A program made the translations under genes and the position numbers. The notes below the pieces were generated by a model, which was not told the DNA's origin, did no database searches, and saw only the letters and a program-made list of their open reading frames with translations. This document shows, piece after piece, positions 51,073 through 60,067 of a stretch of DNA of 64,000 bases. Numbering within the stretch: the stretch's first letter is position 1; every line of letters begins with the position of its first letter. Source of the DNA: Flavobacterium sp. UBA7680 (GTDB lineage: Bacteria > Bacteroidota > Bacteroidia > Flavobacteriales > Flavobacteriaceae); contig NZ_DLHA01000019.1 in assembly GCF_002482975.1 (NCBI RefSeq), positions 92,310 through 156,309 of the forward strand. Direction: 5' to 3'.

Positions 51073-51100
51073 AAACCTCCCTATTTGGGAGGTTTTTTTA
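51073..51100 (+). terminator. Attenuator hairpin 1
   Basis: AAACCTCCC / GGGAGGTTT stem with a five-base loop and a T-run. It lies between the two leader peptides, so it must be read through for the second unit and ilvN to be transcribed from the mapped promoter. Confidence 0.8.
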
Positions 51101-51112
51101 TTTAAAATATAC

Positions 51113-51169
51113 ATGAAAAATTCAATACAAATTATTATCAGCGCAATTATCATTATTCGTCTACCGTGA
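51113..51169 (+). CDS. Isoleucine-rich leader peptide 2
   Basis: 18 codons: MKNSIQIIISAIIIIRLP, then stop. It shares the M-K-N start, the S-x-I-I-I-I-R end and the Ile-rich middle with leader peptide 1, so the unit looks duplicated. There is no separate TAnnTTTG box between the units. Confidence 0.7.
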   Translation: MKNSIQIIISAIIIIRLP

Positions 51170-51192
51170 CGAGGCAGGATTCTATTGCATAA

Positions 51193-51230
51193 TAAAAGCC
51201 TTTCTCTGTCAAATGAGAAAGGCTTTTTTA
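51193..51230 (+). terminator. Attenuator hairpin 2
   Basis: AAAAGCCTTTCTC / GAGAAAGGCTTTT stem with T-run, 49 bases before the ilvN-like start codon. Confidence 0.8.
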
Positions 51231-51278
51231 TTTCAAAAAAACACTATTTACAAATAATTCAAATAATTAAACTTTTAA

Positions 51279-51776
51279 ATGAAACAAGAATATACTTTAA
51301 CCGCCTATACAGAAGATCAAATGGGATTACTGAATAAAATAACCGTTATACTTTCGCGACGAAAAATCAGTTTAGAAAGCCTGAATATCTCTACTTGCGA
51401 AATCGACAAAATGTACCGATGCACGCTCGTTATCAATGATACTTTTGAAATCGTTAGAAACGTAGCGCTTCAAATCGAAAAAATCATAGAGGTCTATAAA
51501 TGTTACTACAGCACAAACGACGAAATCGTATGGAAACAAATAGCATTATTTAAAGTAACTACTTCGAGTATCATGAACGAAGAAATGAATGATTTATTTA
51601 GAAAATATAATACCCAATTTATAACTATCGAAAAAGATTTTATGGTTTTTGAAGCAACGGGACATGAAAACGAAATTAATAATTTAGCTTTAGAATTAAA
51701 GGAATTTGAATTGATCGAATTTATAAAAAGTGCCCGAATTGCTGTTACTTTAAATAGTGGAGCTTTTGAAGTATAA
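51279..51776 (+). CDS. ilvN: Acetolactate synthase small (regulatory) subunit
   Basis: 165 residues. An N-terminal ACT domain (Y-T-L-T-A-Y-T-E-D-Q-M-G-L-L-N-K-I-T-V-I-L-S-R-R-K-I-S-L-E-S-L-N-I) and a C-terminal second domain (W-K-Q-I-A-L-F-K-V-T) form the regulatory subunit of acetohydroxyacid synthase, which binds branched-chain amino acids. The usual neighbours ilvB, ilvC and ilvD are absent. It is an orphan copy behind two leader-peptide attenuators. It ends directly against the next, convergent gene. The catalytic partner must be encoded elsewhere, or the gene is a remnant of a fuller operon. Confidence 0.92.
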   Translation: MKQEYTLTAYTEDQMGLLNKITVILSRRKISLESLNISTCEIDKMYRCTLVINDTFEIVRNVALQIEKIIEVYKCYYSTNDEIVWKQIALFKVTTSSIMNEEMNDLFRKYNTQFITIEKDFMVFEATGHENEINNLALELKEFELIEFIKSARIAVTLNSGAFEV

Positions 51777-52835
51777 TTATTTCAATTCCATTTGAAGTGT
51801 TTCTCCGTTCATTTTTCCATTTAAAATTAACCGATTATTTGATCGTATCAATTTGCCTTTAAAATTATCTAATTTATCAGAAGGATATCGCCAGCGAATG
51901 GTAATTGAATCGTTTTTTTCGTTTAGAAAATATGTGCCAATATATCTGTATCTCCAATCATTAAAGTCAAAAGCTATTTCATCGTCGAGATCCATATAAA
52001 CGGTTGTCAATACGCTGTCTTTAGGACTCTTTGCTTTCAGGGAAATATTATTTATTTTTAAATTTTGAACCTGATATTTTCCGGTTAATTGCGGATGTTT
52101 ATTGGGATAATCATAAATGAAATAGAAAAATATCGGCCAGATAAATAGAGATATTCTGTATATATTTTTATAATGATTGGAAATATTTAAACTTTTAGTG
52201 CCTTCTAAAGGTTTAAATATAAAACTGATTAGTCTTTTTGAATCCTGAGATAAAAAGTAAAACACGCCCAACAATAATATTATACCATGCATCAACGGAC
52301 CTGCCGGCATGTGATAAAAGATATCCAGACAGTTTATGAAAACTAACATAGGTACTAACAGAATCAGTCCAAAAAGTCTTGTTCTTGAAAAGAGTAAAAG
52401 TACTGCACTTAAGATTTGTAATAAGGCAATGAAAACAGTAAAAGGATAGGAATATTTGAAAAATGACCATAGTAGGGTTTCACCCGATAAACTACTAAAT
52501 GGCGTATCTAATATACCTAGCGGCACTATCATTTGAAGCCCTTCAATTTTATGAAAACCAAACATAATCATATCTAATGAAAAGGCGTAAATAATACGAT
52601 GCTCGAGTCTTGTTTTTAATTCGATGCCATTTATAGATTTTTGCTTTTCCATAGAATGCCACACAAAAGGCAAAATCAAAGATGCAATTAAAAAAAGAAT
52701 CGTAGCAGTAATTAAAAAAGGCGGCGGAATCCAGGGAGAAAAATACTTAATAGATAATCGTAAAAAGATTGCACCGATAACTAAGCCAAAGCACAAACCT
52801 AACCAAATTTTGTTTTTTAAAGATGTTGAATACAT
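51777..52835 (-). CDS. Multi-span membrane protein, unknown
   Basis: 352 residues. Residues 1-215 carry about six membrane segments (I-W-L-G-L-C-F-G-L-V-I-G-A-I-F-L, L-I-T-A-T-I-L-F-L-I-A-S-L-I-L-P, F-T-V-F-I-A-L-L-Q-I-L-S-A-V-L-L-L-F). The C-terminal 120 residues are soluble beta-rich (L-T-G-K-Y-Q-V-Q-N-L-K-I-N-N, Y-M-D-L-D-D-E-I-A-F-D-F). DoxX-like segments are possible. Its stop directly abuts the ilvN stop. Not recognised. Confidence 0.75.
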   Translation of the reverse strand: MYSTSLKNKIWLGLCFGLVIGAIFLRLSIKYFSPWIPPPFLITATILFLIASLILPFVWHSMEKQKSINGIELKTRLEHRIIYAFSLDMIMFGFHKIEGLQMIVPLGILDTPFSSLSGETLLWSFFKYSYPFTVFIALLQILSAVLLLFSRTRLFGLILLVPMLVFINCLDIFYHMPAGPLMHGIILLLGVFYFLSQDSKRLISFIFKPLEGTKSLNISNHYKNIYRISLFIWPIFFYFIYDYPNKHPQLTGKYQVQNLKINNISLKAKSPKDSVLTTVYMDLDDEIAFDFNDWRYRYIGTYFLNEKNDSITIRWRYPSDKLDNFKGKLIRSNNRLILNGKMNGETLQMELK

Positions 52836-52903
52836 AATGTTGCTGTTTAAATTCTCAGCAAAAAAACATTTTATCAGAACTTAAGTCGTCCTGATGTACC
52901 CAT

Positions 52904-54040
52904 TCAGACCTCTTTTGGCATGTTTATTTTCATGTATTCGCTTGGAGTAAGTCCTGTTTCTTTTTTAAAGGCATTATTAAAAGTTGATTTTGAGGTAAAC
53001 CCTGCTTCATAAGCAATCCCAAGAATGGTTAAATGACTGAATTGCTTTTTTGACAGCATGTCTTTAACTTTTTCTACTCTGTAATTATTAATTAATGCGT
53101 AGAAATTCATGTTGTAACTGTTGTTGATTACAAAAGACAAATTATTCATTGAAATTCCAACTTTATCAGCAAGCGAAGCCAAATTAATTTCAGGATCTGT
53201 AAACACTTCTTCTTGTTCTAAAAGAGTATTCAAAATTGATTTATATTTTAATAGCTCATCATCTTGTAATCGGGATACAGGCTTTTCGGTTTGAAAGCTA
53301 AGATTAGGGTATATAATATTTTCAAGTGCTATGTTTTCGTTTTTATTAGTTAAGAAAACTTCTTTTTGCCTTAAAAGGTTATAAACCATAAATAGTGTCA
53401 ATATCAAATACAAATAAGTACTAAGGGAATTAAGAAAGTCATTTTCTTTTATTTTCATGATTATAGACAAGACAATCATTAAGAGTATCCAAACTAGTAT
53501 GTTTAACAGCCATTTTAAATCTCTTTCTTTTTTTTGAGATGAAAACAACAATATACTGCTTCTGTGTTTTTTTAATAATTGATACGATAAAATCCAATAC
53601 GTGATGAGTTGAACAGGGAATACTGATGCCATCAAACGTCCAAGTATATGGCTTGCGCGTTGTCCTATTAGATCAGAAATATTTCCCAGTGAAAGAAAAT
53701 AAGGCAGCGATACCACAAGAATAAATACTATTGCTGGTATAAAATGCATCCATTTTTTTCCAAACTTTATTTTACCCAAATGTGTGTAGTACCAAATACT
53801 TAAATAAAAGCTTGGAGCAACAACAAAACGAGATAATTCAGAAACTGGAATAATATAAGGAAACTTTACATCCAGCCCTTCCTCCCATACTATTTTGCTC
53901 AACAAAGCAAATCCCATTGACAAAAGAAAAATACCAAACCACAGATTCCCTTTTCTATTATACGGAATATAAAAAATGGCTAATATCCCTATTAGAAAGC
54001 AAATCGCGACTGAAAATGAGTTAAGAATAATCTCCGGCAT
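52904..54040 (-). CDS. AraC-family regulator with membrane N-terminus
   Basis: 378 residues. Residues 1-225 contain seven hydrophobic segments (V-A-I-C-F-L-I-G-I-L-A-I-F-Y-I, W-F-G-I-F-L-L-S-M-G-F-A-L-L). The C-terminal 110 residues are an AraC HTH pair: L-A-S-L-A-D-K-V-G-I-S-M-N-N-L-S-F-V-I-N and I-L-G-I-A-Y-E-A-G-F-T-S-K-S-T-F-N-N-A-F-K-K-E-T-G-L-T-P-S-E-Y. This membrane-bound AraC layout is common in Bacteroidota. It lies 92 bases beyond the last gene of the MNIO cluster, same strand, so it may be its local regulator (inference). Confidence 0.9.
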   Translation of the reverse strand: MPEIILNSFSVAICFLIGILAIFYIPYNRKGNLWFGIFLLSMGFALLSKIVWEEGLDVKFPYIIPVSELSRFVVAPSFYLSIWYYTHLGKIKFGKKWMHFIPAIVFILVVSLPYFLSLGNISDLIGQRASHILGRLMASVFPVQLITYWILSYQLLKKHRSSILLFSSQKKERDLKWLLNILVWILLMIVLSIIMKIKENDFLNSLSTYLYLILTLFMVYNLLRQKEVFLTNKNENIALENIIYPNLSFQTEKPVSRLQDDELLKYKSILNTLLEQEEVFTDPEINLASLADKVGISMNNLSFVINNSYNMNFYALINNYRVEKVKDMLSKKQFSHLTILGIAYEAGFTSKSTFNNAFKKETGLTPSEYMKINMPKEV

Positions 54041-54132
54041 TTAACTGGTTTTTAATTTTACTTATCAAATGTAAAATTTTAGATCTTATTTTCTTCAAAT
54101 TGCCTTCATATATTCCTGCATTATAAACGTTT

Positions 54133-54972
54133 TCAAGTTCTAAAAAAATTAGCACCAATCCAACGCTCCTTCCAACTGTTCCAAACTTGTTCAAATTGAA
54201 CATCATTTTCTTTATAATGAATTTTAAACAATTCTTTTGCCACAGCAATATCTTTATGCTCTTTCAGAATACATAAAAAATCATATTGCTCTTTGTGCAG
54301 ATCGTAAATTGCCAGTTTAAATTTATGTCGTAAAACCACGCAATAACTTTCGTTTTGAAGAGGTAAATCAGGATTCTTGTCATTTTTGAATTCAGAATAG
54401 TACTTTCGAACAGGAAACTGGAACTTAAATAAGGCACATACAGGCACTAATTTTAGTTCATCTTCGGGTGTATCGATTGTGGCTAATTGGTAATTTTCGT
54501 CTGCTTTTTCATCAAAAAGAACACCAATGGCGTATTCAAATTTGGCGAGTTCAATCATAAAATCAATCCAATCTTCTTTCTCATCCTCATTAGCATCGGG
54601 TCTGTTATTTTCCAGATATTCTGCAAAATGGGCTCCCAGAAAAGATAAATTGTAATTATAAGAAGGTTTTGACGCCAGATAATCATCTGCGAAAGCGCAA
54701 AAAATTGCTTCGCCTAAAGCATATTCTAAAGCACTAAATTGTTGTGACATGCAATTTCGCAACCTTGCAATATAACTTCGCTGGTAAATCGCTAAATGTT
54801 CCTGAGCAGTAAGCTTTTCTGAATGACAAATTACATCTTCAATTGAAGCTGCATTTTCTGCATTCGAAAGCAAATCATTAGGGTTTACTCCTGTTTGCTG
54901 ATAAGGATCGAGCAAAAGCTGCTGCATCCATTGCTGAAAGTCTTTTAATGGTATTTTTACCGTTTTCTGCAT
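54133..54972 (-). CDS. DUF2063 / HvfC-BufC-like MNIO partner
   Basis: 279 residues. The N-terminal domain has the BufC/HvfC pattern: F-Q-Q-W-M-Q-Q-L-L-L, L-A-I-Y-Q-R-S-Y-I-A-R-L-R-N-C-M-S-Q-Q-F-S-A-L-E-Y-A-L-G, then F-C-A-F-A-D-D-Y-L-A. In other systems this domain recruits the cysteine-rich substrate to the DUF692 enzyme. A C-terminal domain of about 130 residues follows. It is 9 bases after the DUF692 gene, clearly co-transcribed. It is the last member of the cluster. Confidence 0.85.
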   Translation of the reverse strand: MQKTVKIPLKDFQQWMQQLLLDPYQQTGVNPNDLLSNAENAASIEDVICHSEKLTAQEHLAIYQRSYIARLRNCMSQQFSALEYALGEAIFCAFADDYLASKPSYNYNLSFLGAHFAEYLENNRPDANEDEKEDWIDFMIELAKFEYAIGVLFDEKADENYQLATIDTPEDELKLVPVCALFKFQFPVRKYYSEFKNDKNPDLPLQNESYCVVLRHKFKLAIYDLHKEQYDFLCILKEHKDIAVAKELFKIHYKENDVQFEQVWNSWKERWIGANFFRT

Positions 54973-54981
54973 CTTTGGAGT

Positions 54982-55896
54982 TTATAAAAATTTGTCAACA
55001 GCGAATAAATTCAATGGGTTTGAAACTTGTTCTTTATCAATAGAAAAAACTTCTTTTTCAACCCCTACAAATGCTGCATCCATATATTGTTTTGATTTAA
55101 GCAATTCAGAATGGTACACATCAAAAGCCGGAATGTTTCCATCCCATTCTAATAAAATGGATGCCTGATCTGCCAATTGATAAGCTTGCTGAAACAATTT
55201 CCAAACCTGACTGTTTACTTCCCTATCGTGTGTATCAATAATATAATTACCGCAATTTTGATGGCCTGCCAAATGCATTTGAACTATTTTATCATGCGGA
55301 ATTCCGTTGATGTATTCTACGGGATCAAAATCATTATTAAAAGAAGAAACATATACGTTGTTTACATCCAAAAGTAATCCACAGCCGGTTTCTTCGGTCA
55401 TAATTCGCAAAAATTCCCATTCCGGAAGTGTCGAATTATTGAAGGCTGCGTAGGTACTTGGGTTTTCTACAATCAGCGGTCGTTCTAAATAATCCTGAAC
55501 TTGTCTGATTCGGTTACAAACATGTTTTAATGAATCTTCGTTTAACGGAAGCGGTAATAAATCGTGCGAATTGGTGGTTAAAACTCCAGTCCAGCACAAA
55601 TGATCACTAATCCAGGCTGGCTGAACCTCAGCTGCCAATTGTTTTAAACTCTTTAGATAATCAAAATTTAAGGGATCAGTGCTTCCTATAGAAAGCGATA
55701 CCCCGTGCATTACCACGGGATATTTTTCTGCTATTTGTTGTAAAATGTGTCTCGGACGTCCATGTGAATCCATAAAATTCTCAGAAATTACCTCAAACCA
55801 ATCTACGGCAGGGTTCTTTTCCAGAATATGTTCAAAATGCTGACTTCTGAGTCCTAATCCCAATCCTAAATTGGGTAATCCAAGTCTAGTGTCCAT
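54982..55896 (-). CDS. DUF692 multinuclear non-heme iron-dependent oxygenase (MNIO)
   Basis: 304 residues, TIM-barrel. Conserved ligand positions of the MbnB/HvfB/BufB family are visible: H64 (V-M-H-G-V-S-L-S-I-G), H99 (I-S-D-H-L-C-W), E144 (V-E-N-P-S-T-Y), D177/N179 (L-L-L-D-V-N-N), H208 (Q-M-H-L-A-G-H), D221 and H223 (D-T-H-D), E250 (L-L-E-W-D). These enzymes modify cysteine in peptides using several iron ions and oxygen. The gene overlaps the stop of the cysteine-rich gene by 11 bases. The substrate is therefore inferred to be that protein; the product is unknown. Confidence 0.92.
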   Translation of the reverse strand: MDTRLGLPNLGLGLGLRSQHFEHILEKNPAVDWFEVISENFMDSHGRPRHILQQIAEKYPVVMHGVSLSIGSTDPLNFDYLKSLKQLAAEVQPAWISDHLCWTGVLTTNSHDLLPLPLNEDSLKHVCNRIRQVQDYLERPLIVENPSTYAAFNNSTLPEWEFLRIMTEETGCGLLLDVNNVYVSSFNNDFDPVEYINGIPHDKIVQMHLAGHQNCGNYIIDTHDREVNSQVWKLFQQAYQLADQASILLEWDGNIPAFDVYHSELLKSKQYMDAAFVGVEKEVFSIDKEQVSNPLNLFAVDKFL

Positions 55897-56473
55897 TATT
55901 TTTGGGTTGACAATTTGAAAGACTTTCTGGTAATTTTTTAGCGCTTTCTTCTTCCATTTTCAAAACTCTTTCGGCTGCTGCAATTTTTCTTTTAGCAGGA
56001 TCGTTGATATACGAACAAGATCTTGAACCGCTTTGCCCGCAAGAAGAATAATCTACTCCTGAAGTTCCGCGAATTGAGTTTACATATTCATCGCTTGGTC
56101 CGTATTTTTCCGGAGCATCTCCAAAGGGCTTTTTATTTTTCTTTCTTTTCTCTTCAAAGCGAATTCTGGCTAATTGCCAAACACTAAGTCCTTTATTAGG
56201 ACCTTGTGCCATAAAACGGGAAGACAAAATGGGTACACCACAGCTTCCTTGATAACGACAATCATTTTCACCGGGATGACAAAGTTCTTCGGTAGTTCCA
56301 AAAATTCCGCATCCTCCCTGCCCTTTACAAGCGTTTAAGGTGTGGCAAGGATGACCAACTGCTGTTGAACAATCGCCTTGACCTGCACAATCATTATTTC
56401 CTGAATATCCCGCATTTTTGCATGAATTAAGCCCCATGCATACATGAAGTTCTTTAGTTACTAATTCTGACAT
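55886..56473 (-). CDS. Cysteine-rich protein, probable MNIO substrate
   Basis: 195 residues, 13 cysteines, ten of them in the first 78 residues. C-x5-C recurs: C12/C18, C29/C35, C43/C49/C55 and C72/C78, with C65 between. The flanks are rich in Gly/Gln/Asn (C-A-G-Q-G-D-C, C-K-G-Q-G-G-C). No signal peptide is seen (M-S-E-L-V-T-K-E-L-H-V-C), unlike bufferins and HvfA. The C-terminal half is charged (R-F-E-E-K-R-K-K-N-K-K) with three more cysteines. It sits directly upstream of the DUF692 gene and overlaps it, the position of the precursor in MNIO systems. Whether it is a peptide precursor or an enzyme partner is not known. Confidence 0.8.
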   Translation of the reverse strand: MSELVTKELHVCMGLNSCKNAGYSGNNDCAGQGDCSTAVGHPCHTLNACKGQGGCGIFGTTEELCHPGENDCRYQGSCGVPILSSRFMAQGPNKGLSVWQLARIRFEEKRKKNKKPFGDAPEKYGPSDEYVNSIRGTSGVDYSSCGQSGSRSCSYINDPAKRKIAAAERVLKMEEESAKKLPESLSNCQPKNNGH

Positions 56474-56489
56474 GTTGTATATTTTTATA

Positions 56490-58007
56490 TTAATGATGGT
56501 TTTTGTAAGGTGTACTTGGTACTTTAGGAATATCGGCTTCGATACTATAATCCAATCCTACGTCTGGTAAAGACGGGAAATAATTTTCGCTTTTTATAGC
56601 CCAGCCCCAATTTACAGGATCGGCTTTTGCCAATTGATCAACCAAACTCATGATTTGTGCTTTTGGTCTTAAGAAACTTTGTTCAAACGAAAAAGGTTCA
56701 AATGTCAAAGCTCCTTTAAAAGCCTGATTGCCTTTAGTATAAGTGTATTGATTAATTTGATTACCCACACCGCTTAAAAGCCAGATCATTGATTTATGAA
56801 TACCAAAAATGAATAAATCATATTGTGTACTTTCGTCTTTATGATAACACGCTTCAATCATTAAAAGGATATAAGCAAAAACTGCATTACCTAATTGTGA
56901 ACATAATGCCAGTGCCTGATTGTTTGAAGCTATATAATCGGCTGTTTTAGGATTAGCATCGGTATCATATACAAAATAGCTGAAGAAATCATCTAAGCCC
57001 TGAATTTTACGGAACTTTTCCTGATAGTGCCCGCCAAGTGTATAAGCTTCCAGAAATTTGGCAAAATGAGCGGGTTCTTTTCCAGAATCATCATAATCAC
57101 CTTCCCAAAAAACTACTTTGCCATCAACAATATCCATTGGCACAGGCATTTTATTTTCGCCCCAAATTAAGGTATGCTGCTTGTATTTACTTTTTCCTTC
57201 TCCCTGATCAATGATGCGCTGAATAGCTTCAATTGCCGATTTAGCGTCGTGTACACCAACAAGTCCTTCACTATCATCTGTATTGGCAAATTGAGGATTG
57301 TGGTCTCTGTCATAATGTACCGTATTCATTGAATTTTGAGAATAATACGGTCTTGGACGATCCGGGTGAGCCGGAGGAAGCAATTGTGGTCTATGATGCT
57401 TATAAGGTCCCGGAAAATCTTCTTTTATACATTTAATAATCATTTCATATAAAAGTCCAATAGTTTGATATTCAACCGTATCAAGCAATTGTGCATTTGC
57501 ATAAGGATCTTTAAACGGCTCAGGACTTTCAATTTGTAAAAATGTAGTCAATTGCTTCAATGACAATTTTGCTGCATCAATTTGAAATTCAGGAATATGT
57601 CCGTCTAATTCTGTTGGAAATGTTAATACTTTTCCAATTCCCATTAAATCCGGTGCCGATTGACAAACTGCTTGTTTCACATTACATGCAAGTGCCAGGT
57701 GCAGCATTTCTTCAATAACAACACTCATAATTAAAGCAGCCGATTTGTTGGAATAAACTAATATATCCAGTTTTAGGTCTTGCGCTAATTCATCAATTTC
57801 GGCAGCAGTGCGCACACCAGATTGTGAAAGCTGAGCATGAAGTTTAGCGTATAGTTTATCCTGATCCTGCGCTCTGTTTATCGAATAATAGGTTGACAAA
57901 TACGTGGGAATTGTAGCAAGCTCCAGTGCAATTGCTTGTTGCATTACTTCTTCGATATTATCTGGTGTTACCGAAGTAGAATAGGTAAATAGTTTTTTGT
58001 TTTTCAT
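56490..58007 (-). CDS. VioB/RebD-type ferritin-like protein
   Basis: 505 residues. The N-terminal domain matches the ferritin-like group of chromopyrrolate/iminophenylpyruvate-dimer synthases: I-A-L-E-L-A-T-I-P-T-Y-L-S-T-Y-Y-S-I (E29), V-V-I-E-E-M-L-H-L-A-L-A (E100-x2-H103), then V-E-Y-Q-T-I-G-L-L-Y-E-M. RebD and VioB couple imino acids made by a partner FAD oxidase. That type of oxidase lies 20 bases upstream. The C-terminal region has no recognised domain. Shared order suggests that the two act on the same amino acid, which is unknown. Confidence 0.85.
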   Translation of the reverse strand: MKNKKLFTYSTSVTPDNIEEVMQQAIALELATIPTYLSTYYSINRAQDQDKLYAKLHAQLSQSGVRTAAEIDELAQDLKLDILVYSNKSAALIMSVVIEEMLHLALACNVKQAVCQSAPDLMGIGKVLTFPTELDGHIPEFQIDAAKLSLKQLTTFLQIESPEPFKDPYANAQLLDTVEYQTIGLLYEMIIKCIKEDFPGPYKHHRPQLLPPAHPDRPRPYYSQNSMNTVHYDRDHNPQFANTDDSEGLVGVHDAKSAIEAIQRIIDQGEGKSKYKQHTLIWGENKMPVPMDIVDGKVVFWEGDYDDSGKEPAHFAKFLEAYTLGGHYQEKFRKIQGLDDFFSYFVYDTDANPKTADYIASNNQALALCSQLGNAVFAYILLMIEACYHKDESTQYDLFIFGIHKSMIWLLSGVGNQINQYTYTKGNQAFKGALTFEPFSFEQSFLRPKAQIMSLVDQLAKADPVNWGWAIKSENYFPSLPDVGLDYSIEADIPKVPSTPYKNHH

Positions 58008-58027
58008 TTGTTTTTGGTTAAAATAGA

Positions 58028-60022
58028 TTACTCCGGACTGATAAATGGATAGTATTTTTCGTCAATAATAGGTTCAATTCCAAAGAAATCATTCAGCACA
58101 GATTCGGCAGTACAAAATGCACCTTCAACCCAAGCCTGATCGTTTGAATATGTTTCTCCAACGATAAAAATTTCGCAGTCTGTGTTTGGAACAAGCTGTG
58201 ATGGTTTTCTAATTTTTCTTTGCACATCGCCTAAATTATAGTGCGATTTATAGGCATGATATCCTGCATTAAATGGAGGAAGCGACCAGTCCATGTATTT
58301 AGTTTCTAAAGGTTCTGGCACATATGAATAATCAGCCTGCGGCCCAAAATGCAGTGACGCTAGTTGCGAACGAAGCATTTTTACCATTACAGGAGTAGCT
58401 TCTCTTGGCCCTTCAAGAGGCTGGCAGTCTCTGGACTCAGGAATTTCACGTGTTGTATTAGGTCCAAGTTCTAAAGCTTTCCAGAATGTTGAATATTGAA
58501 TATCATCATAACTTGCTAAAATACCGTATACTTTTTTCCCTTTTCCGTCTCTGGCATTATCACCAAAATAAACAACTTGTCTAATAGGCATATCGGTAAT
58601 ACTTGGGCCAATAGTATCTAGTTCTGCAATCGTTGATATTTGTTTTTCTTCTTTAAAAGTTAAACGCTCCTGAATTGCATTTTCTACAGCAGCTATAAAA
58701 CTGGCTTTATCATTAAAGGTATTTGCTATAATAACTGGGTTTTTAGCCTTTTCTATTTCTTTAAGATATTTAGATGGAAAACCTTCTTTTCTTAATTTCT
58801 CAATTCCTTCTTGTGTTAAGAAATAACTTGTAATCTTAGCAGGATAAGTTGGACTTCCCGCCTCGGTTACTCTCCACCACGGTGTATCGAAAAACATTCC
58901 TATTTTGTATGAAGGTTCCATTAATACAGACTCTAAATAAAGCTGTACTTTTTCATGATTTAATACATCTGTTCCTTCATCATCACTGTATCTGCTTGCC
59001 TGCGCTACCAAGTCAATTGCTGCTCTTGGCATAGCAAGAAATGCTGCATCACATTTTTTTCTTTCTGCAAGTGCATCTGGATCTTTACGTGTTGCAGTTG
59101 TAAAATTCACTCCAGATTTAGTGTGCACAATAGAACGCAGCCTAACATTTGGATAATAATTTAGCGTGATTCCTTTTTGTTTTGCCAGTTTTTCAACTTC
59201 TTCAAATAAGCTGTCAAATAAGCTGGAATATCCTTTTATTAAAGTTTTGTATTCTGTTCCCGGAAGAAACTCGTCATTGACATTAAATGACTGAGCACTA
59301 TTACTGTTTACTACGTTTGAACTATAGCCATTACCATCAGATAAATAACCAAATCCTTCTTGTCCAAGCATATCATAACCCAGGTTCCAATATCCAATTT
59401 CTTTTAGTAAATCTCCTTTTTGGTAGATCGAACTATCAGGCATGTCAACATTGATTCTTCCTTCTTCATAAAATTTGCACCATTCTCTTCGGGTAGTCGG
59501 CCCTGATGTTTGAGTGATTGCTACAGATTGTATCGTTGTAAAACCATCATCTGGCGGAGCATCCTGAGCGTAATTGTTTGCGAAATATGGAGCTGGCTGA
59601 TTAGAATTGATATCTGAGATATACATGTTTTTAGAACGTAAAGACATCAATGGGTCTGCTGATTCATTAAACGGAACTGAATCTTTCTTTAAATCTAATT
59701 CTTCTATGGTTTTAGTCACTAAACGATGTCCAGGTCCTTCAGGAGTGCCATCCCAGTACAAATATCTCATACCCCCTAATTCAAGGTACGAATTGTCTTT
59801 GTCGTCTTTATAATGCCATGTACAAACACGTGCGCCCGGTTCTCTGGTTCCTGGATTTTTTTTAGAAAAATCATATTTTCCCCAGTCATAAAGTTCTAAT
59901 ACATCGCCCTTAACTAGTATTTTTTCGTTTTTGGCAAGTTTAGATTTTCCATCAAGTAATCTCCACGCCGTGTAGAGTCCGGCTGCACCTGCTCCAAAAA
60001 TAGAGTATGTTTTTTTGCTCAT
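58028..60022 (-). CDS. FAD-dependent amino-acid/amine oxidase
   Basis: 664 residues. The Rossmann start is G-A-G-A-A-G-L-Y-T-A-W-R-L-L (GxGxxG at 10-15). G-G-M-R-Y near residue 84 matches the flavin contact of L-amino-acid oxidases. The C-terminal G-E-T-Y-S-N-D-Q-A-W-V-E-G-A-F-C-T-A-E-S-V-L is the FAD signature of the RebO/VioA/monoamine oxidase group. It is larger than VioA. No signal peptide is seen. It is expected to oxidise an amino acid to the imine used by the ferritin-like protein. The substrate cannot be read. Confidence 0.88.
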   Translation of the reverse strand: MSKKTYSIFGAGAAGLYTAWRLLDGKSKLAKNEKILVKGDVLELYDWGKYDFSKKNPGTREPGARVCTWHYKDDKDNSYLELGGMRYLYWDGTPEGPGHRLVTKTIEELDLKKDSVPFNESADPLMSLRSKNMYISDINSNQPAPYFANNYAQDAPPDDGFTTIQSVAITQTSGPTTRREWCKFYEEGRINVDMPDSSIYQKGDLLKEIGYWNLGYDMLGQEGFGYLSDGNGYSSNVVNSNSAQSFNVNDEFLPGTEYKTLIKGYSSLFDSLFEEVEKLAKQKGITLNYYPNVRLRSIVHTKSGVNFTTATRKDPDALAERKKCDAAFLAMPRAAIDLVAQASRYSDDEGTDVLNHEKVQLYLESVLMEPSYKIGMFFDTPWWRVTEAGSPTYPAKITSYFLTQEGIEKLRKEGFPSKYLKEIEKAKNPVIIANTFNDKASFIAAVENAIQERLTFKEEKQISTIAELDTIGPSITDMPIRQVVYFGDNARDGKGKKVYGILASYDDIQYSTFWKALELGPNTTREIPESRDCQPLEGPREATPVMVKMLRSQLASLHFGPQADYSYVPEPLETKYMDWSLPPFNAGYHAYKSHYNLGDVQRKIRKPSQLVPNTDCEIFIVGETYSNDQAWVEGAFCTAESVLNDFFGIEPIIDEKYYPFISPE

Positions 60023-60067
60023 GATAGTATAGTTTTAAATTTTTAGTAGTTTTTATAGATAGTGGTT

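Noticed and set aside
51113..51169. Second leader peptide read as a chance ORF
   Set aside because: The shared M-K-N start, Ile run and following terminator make chance unlikely; kept as a leader peptide.
54021..54248. 75-codon ORF between the AraC gene and the DUF2063 gene
   Set aside because: It overlaps the end of the DUF2063 gene out of frame and has no convincing start or family.
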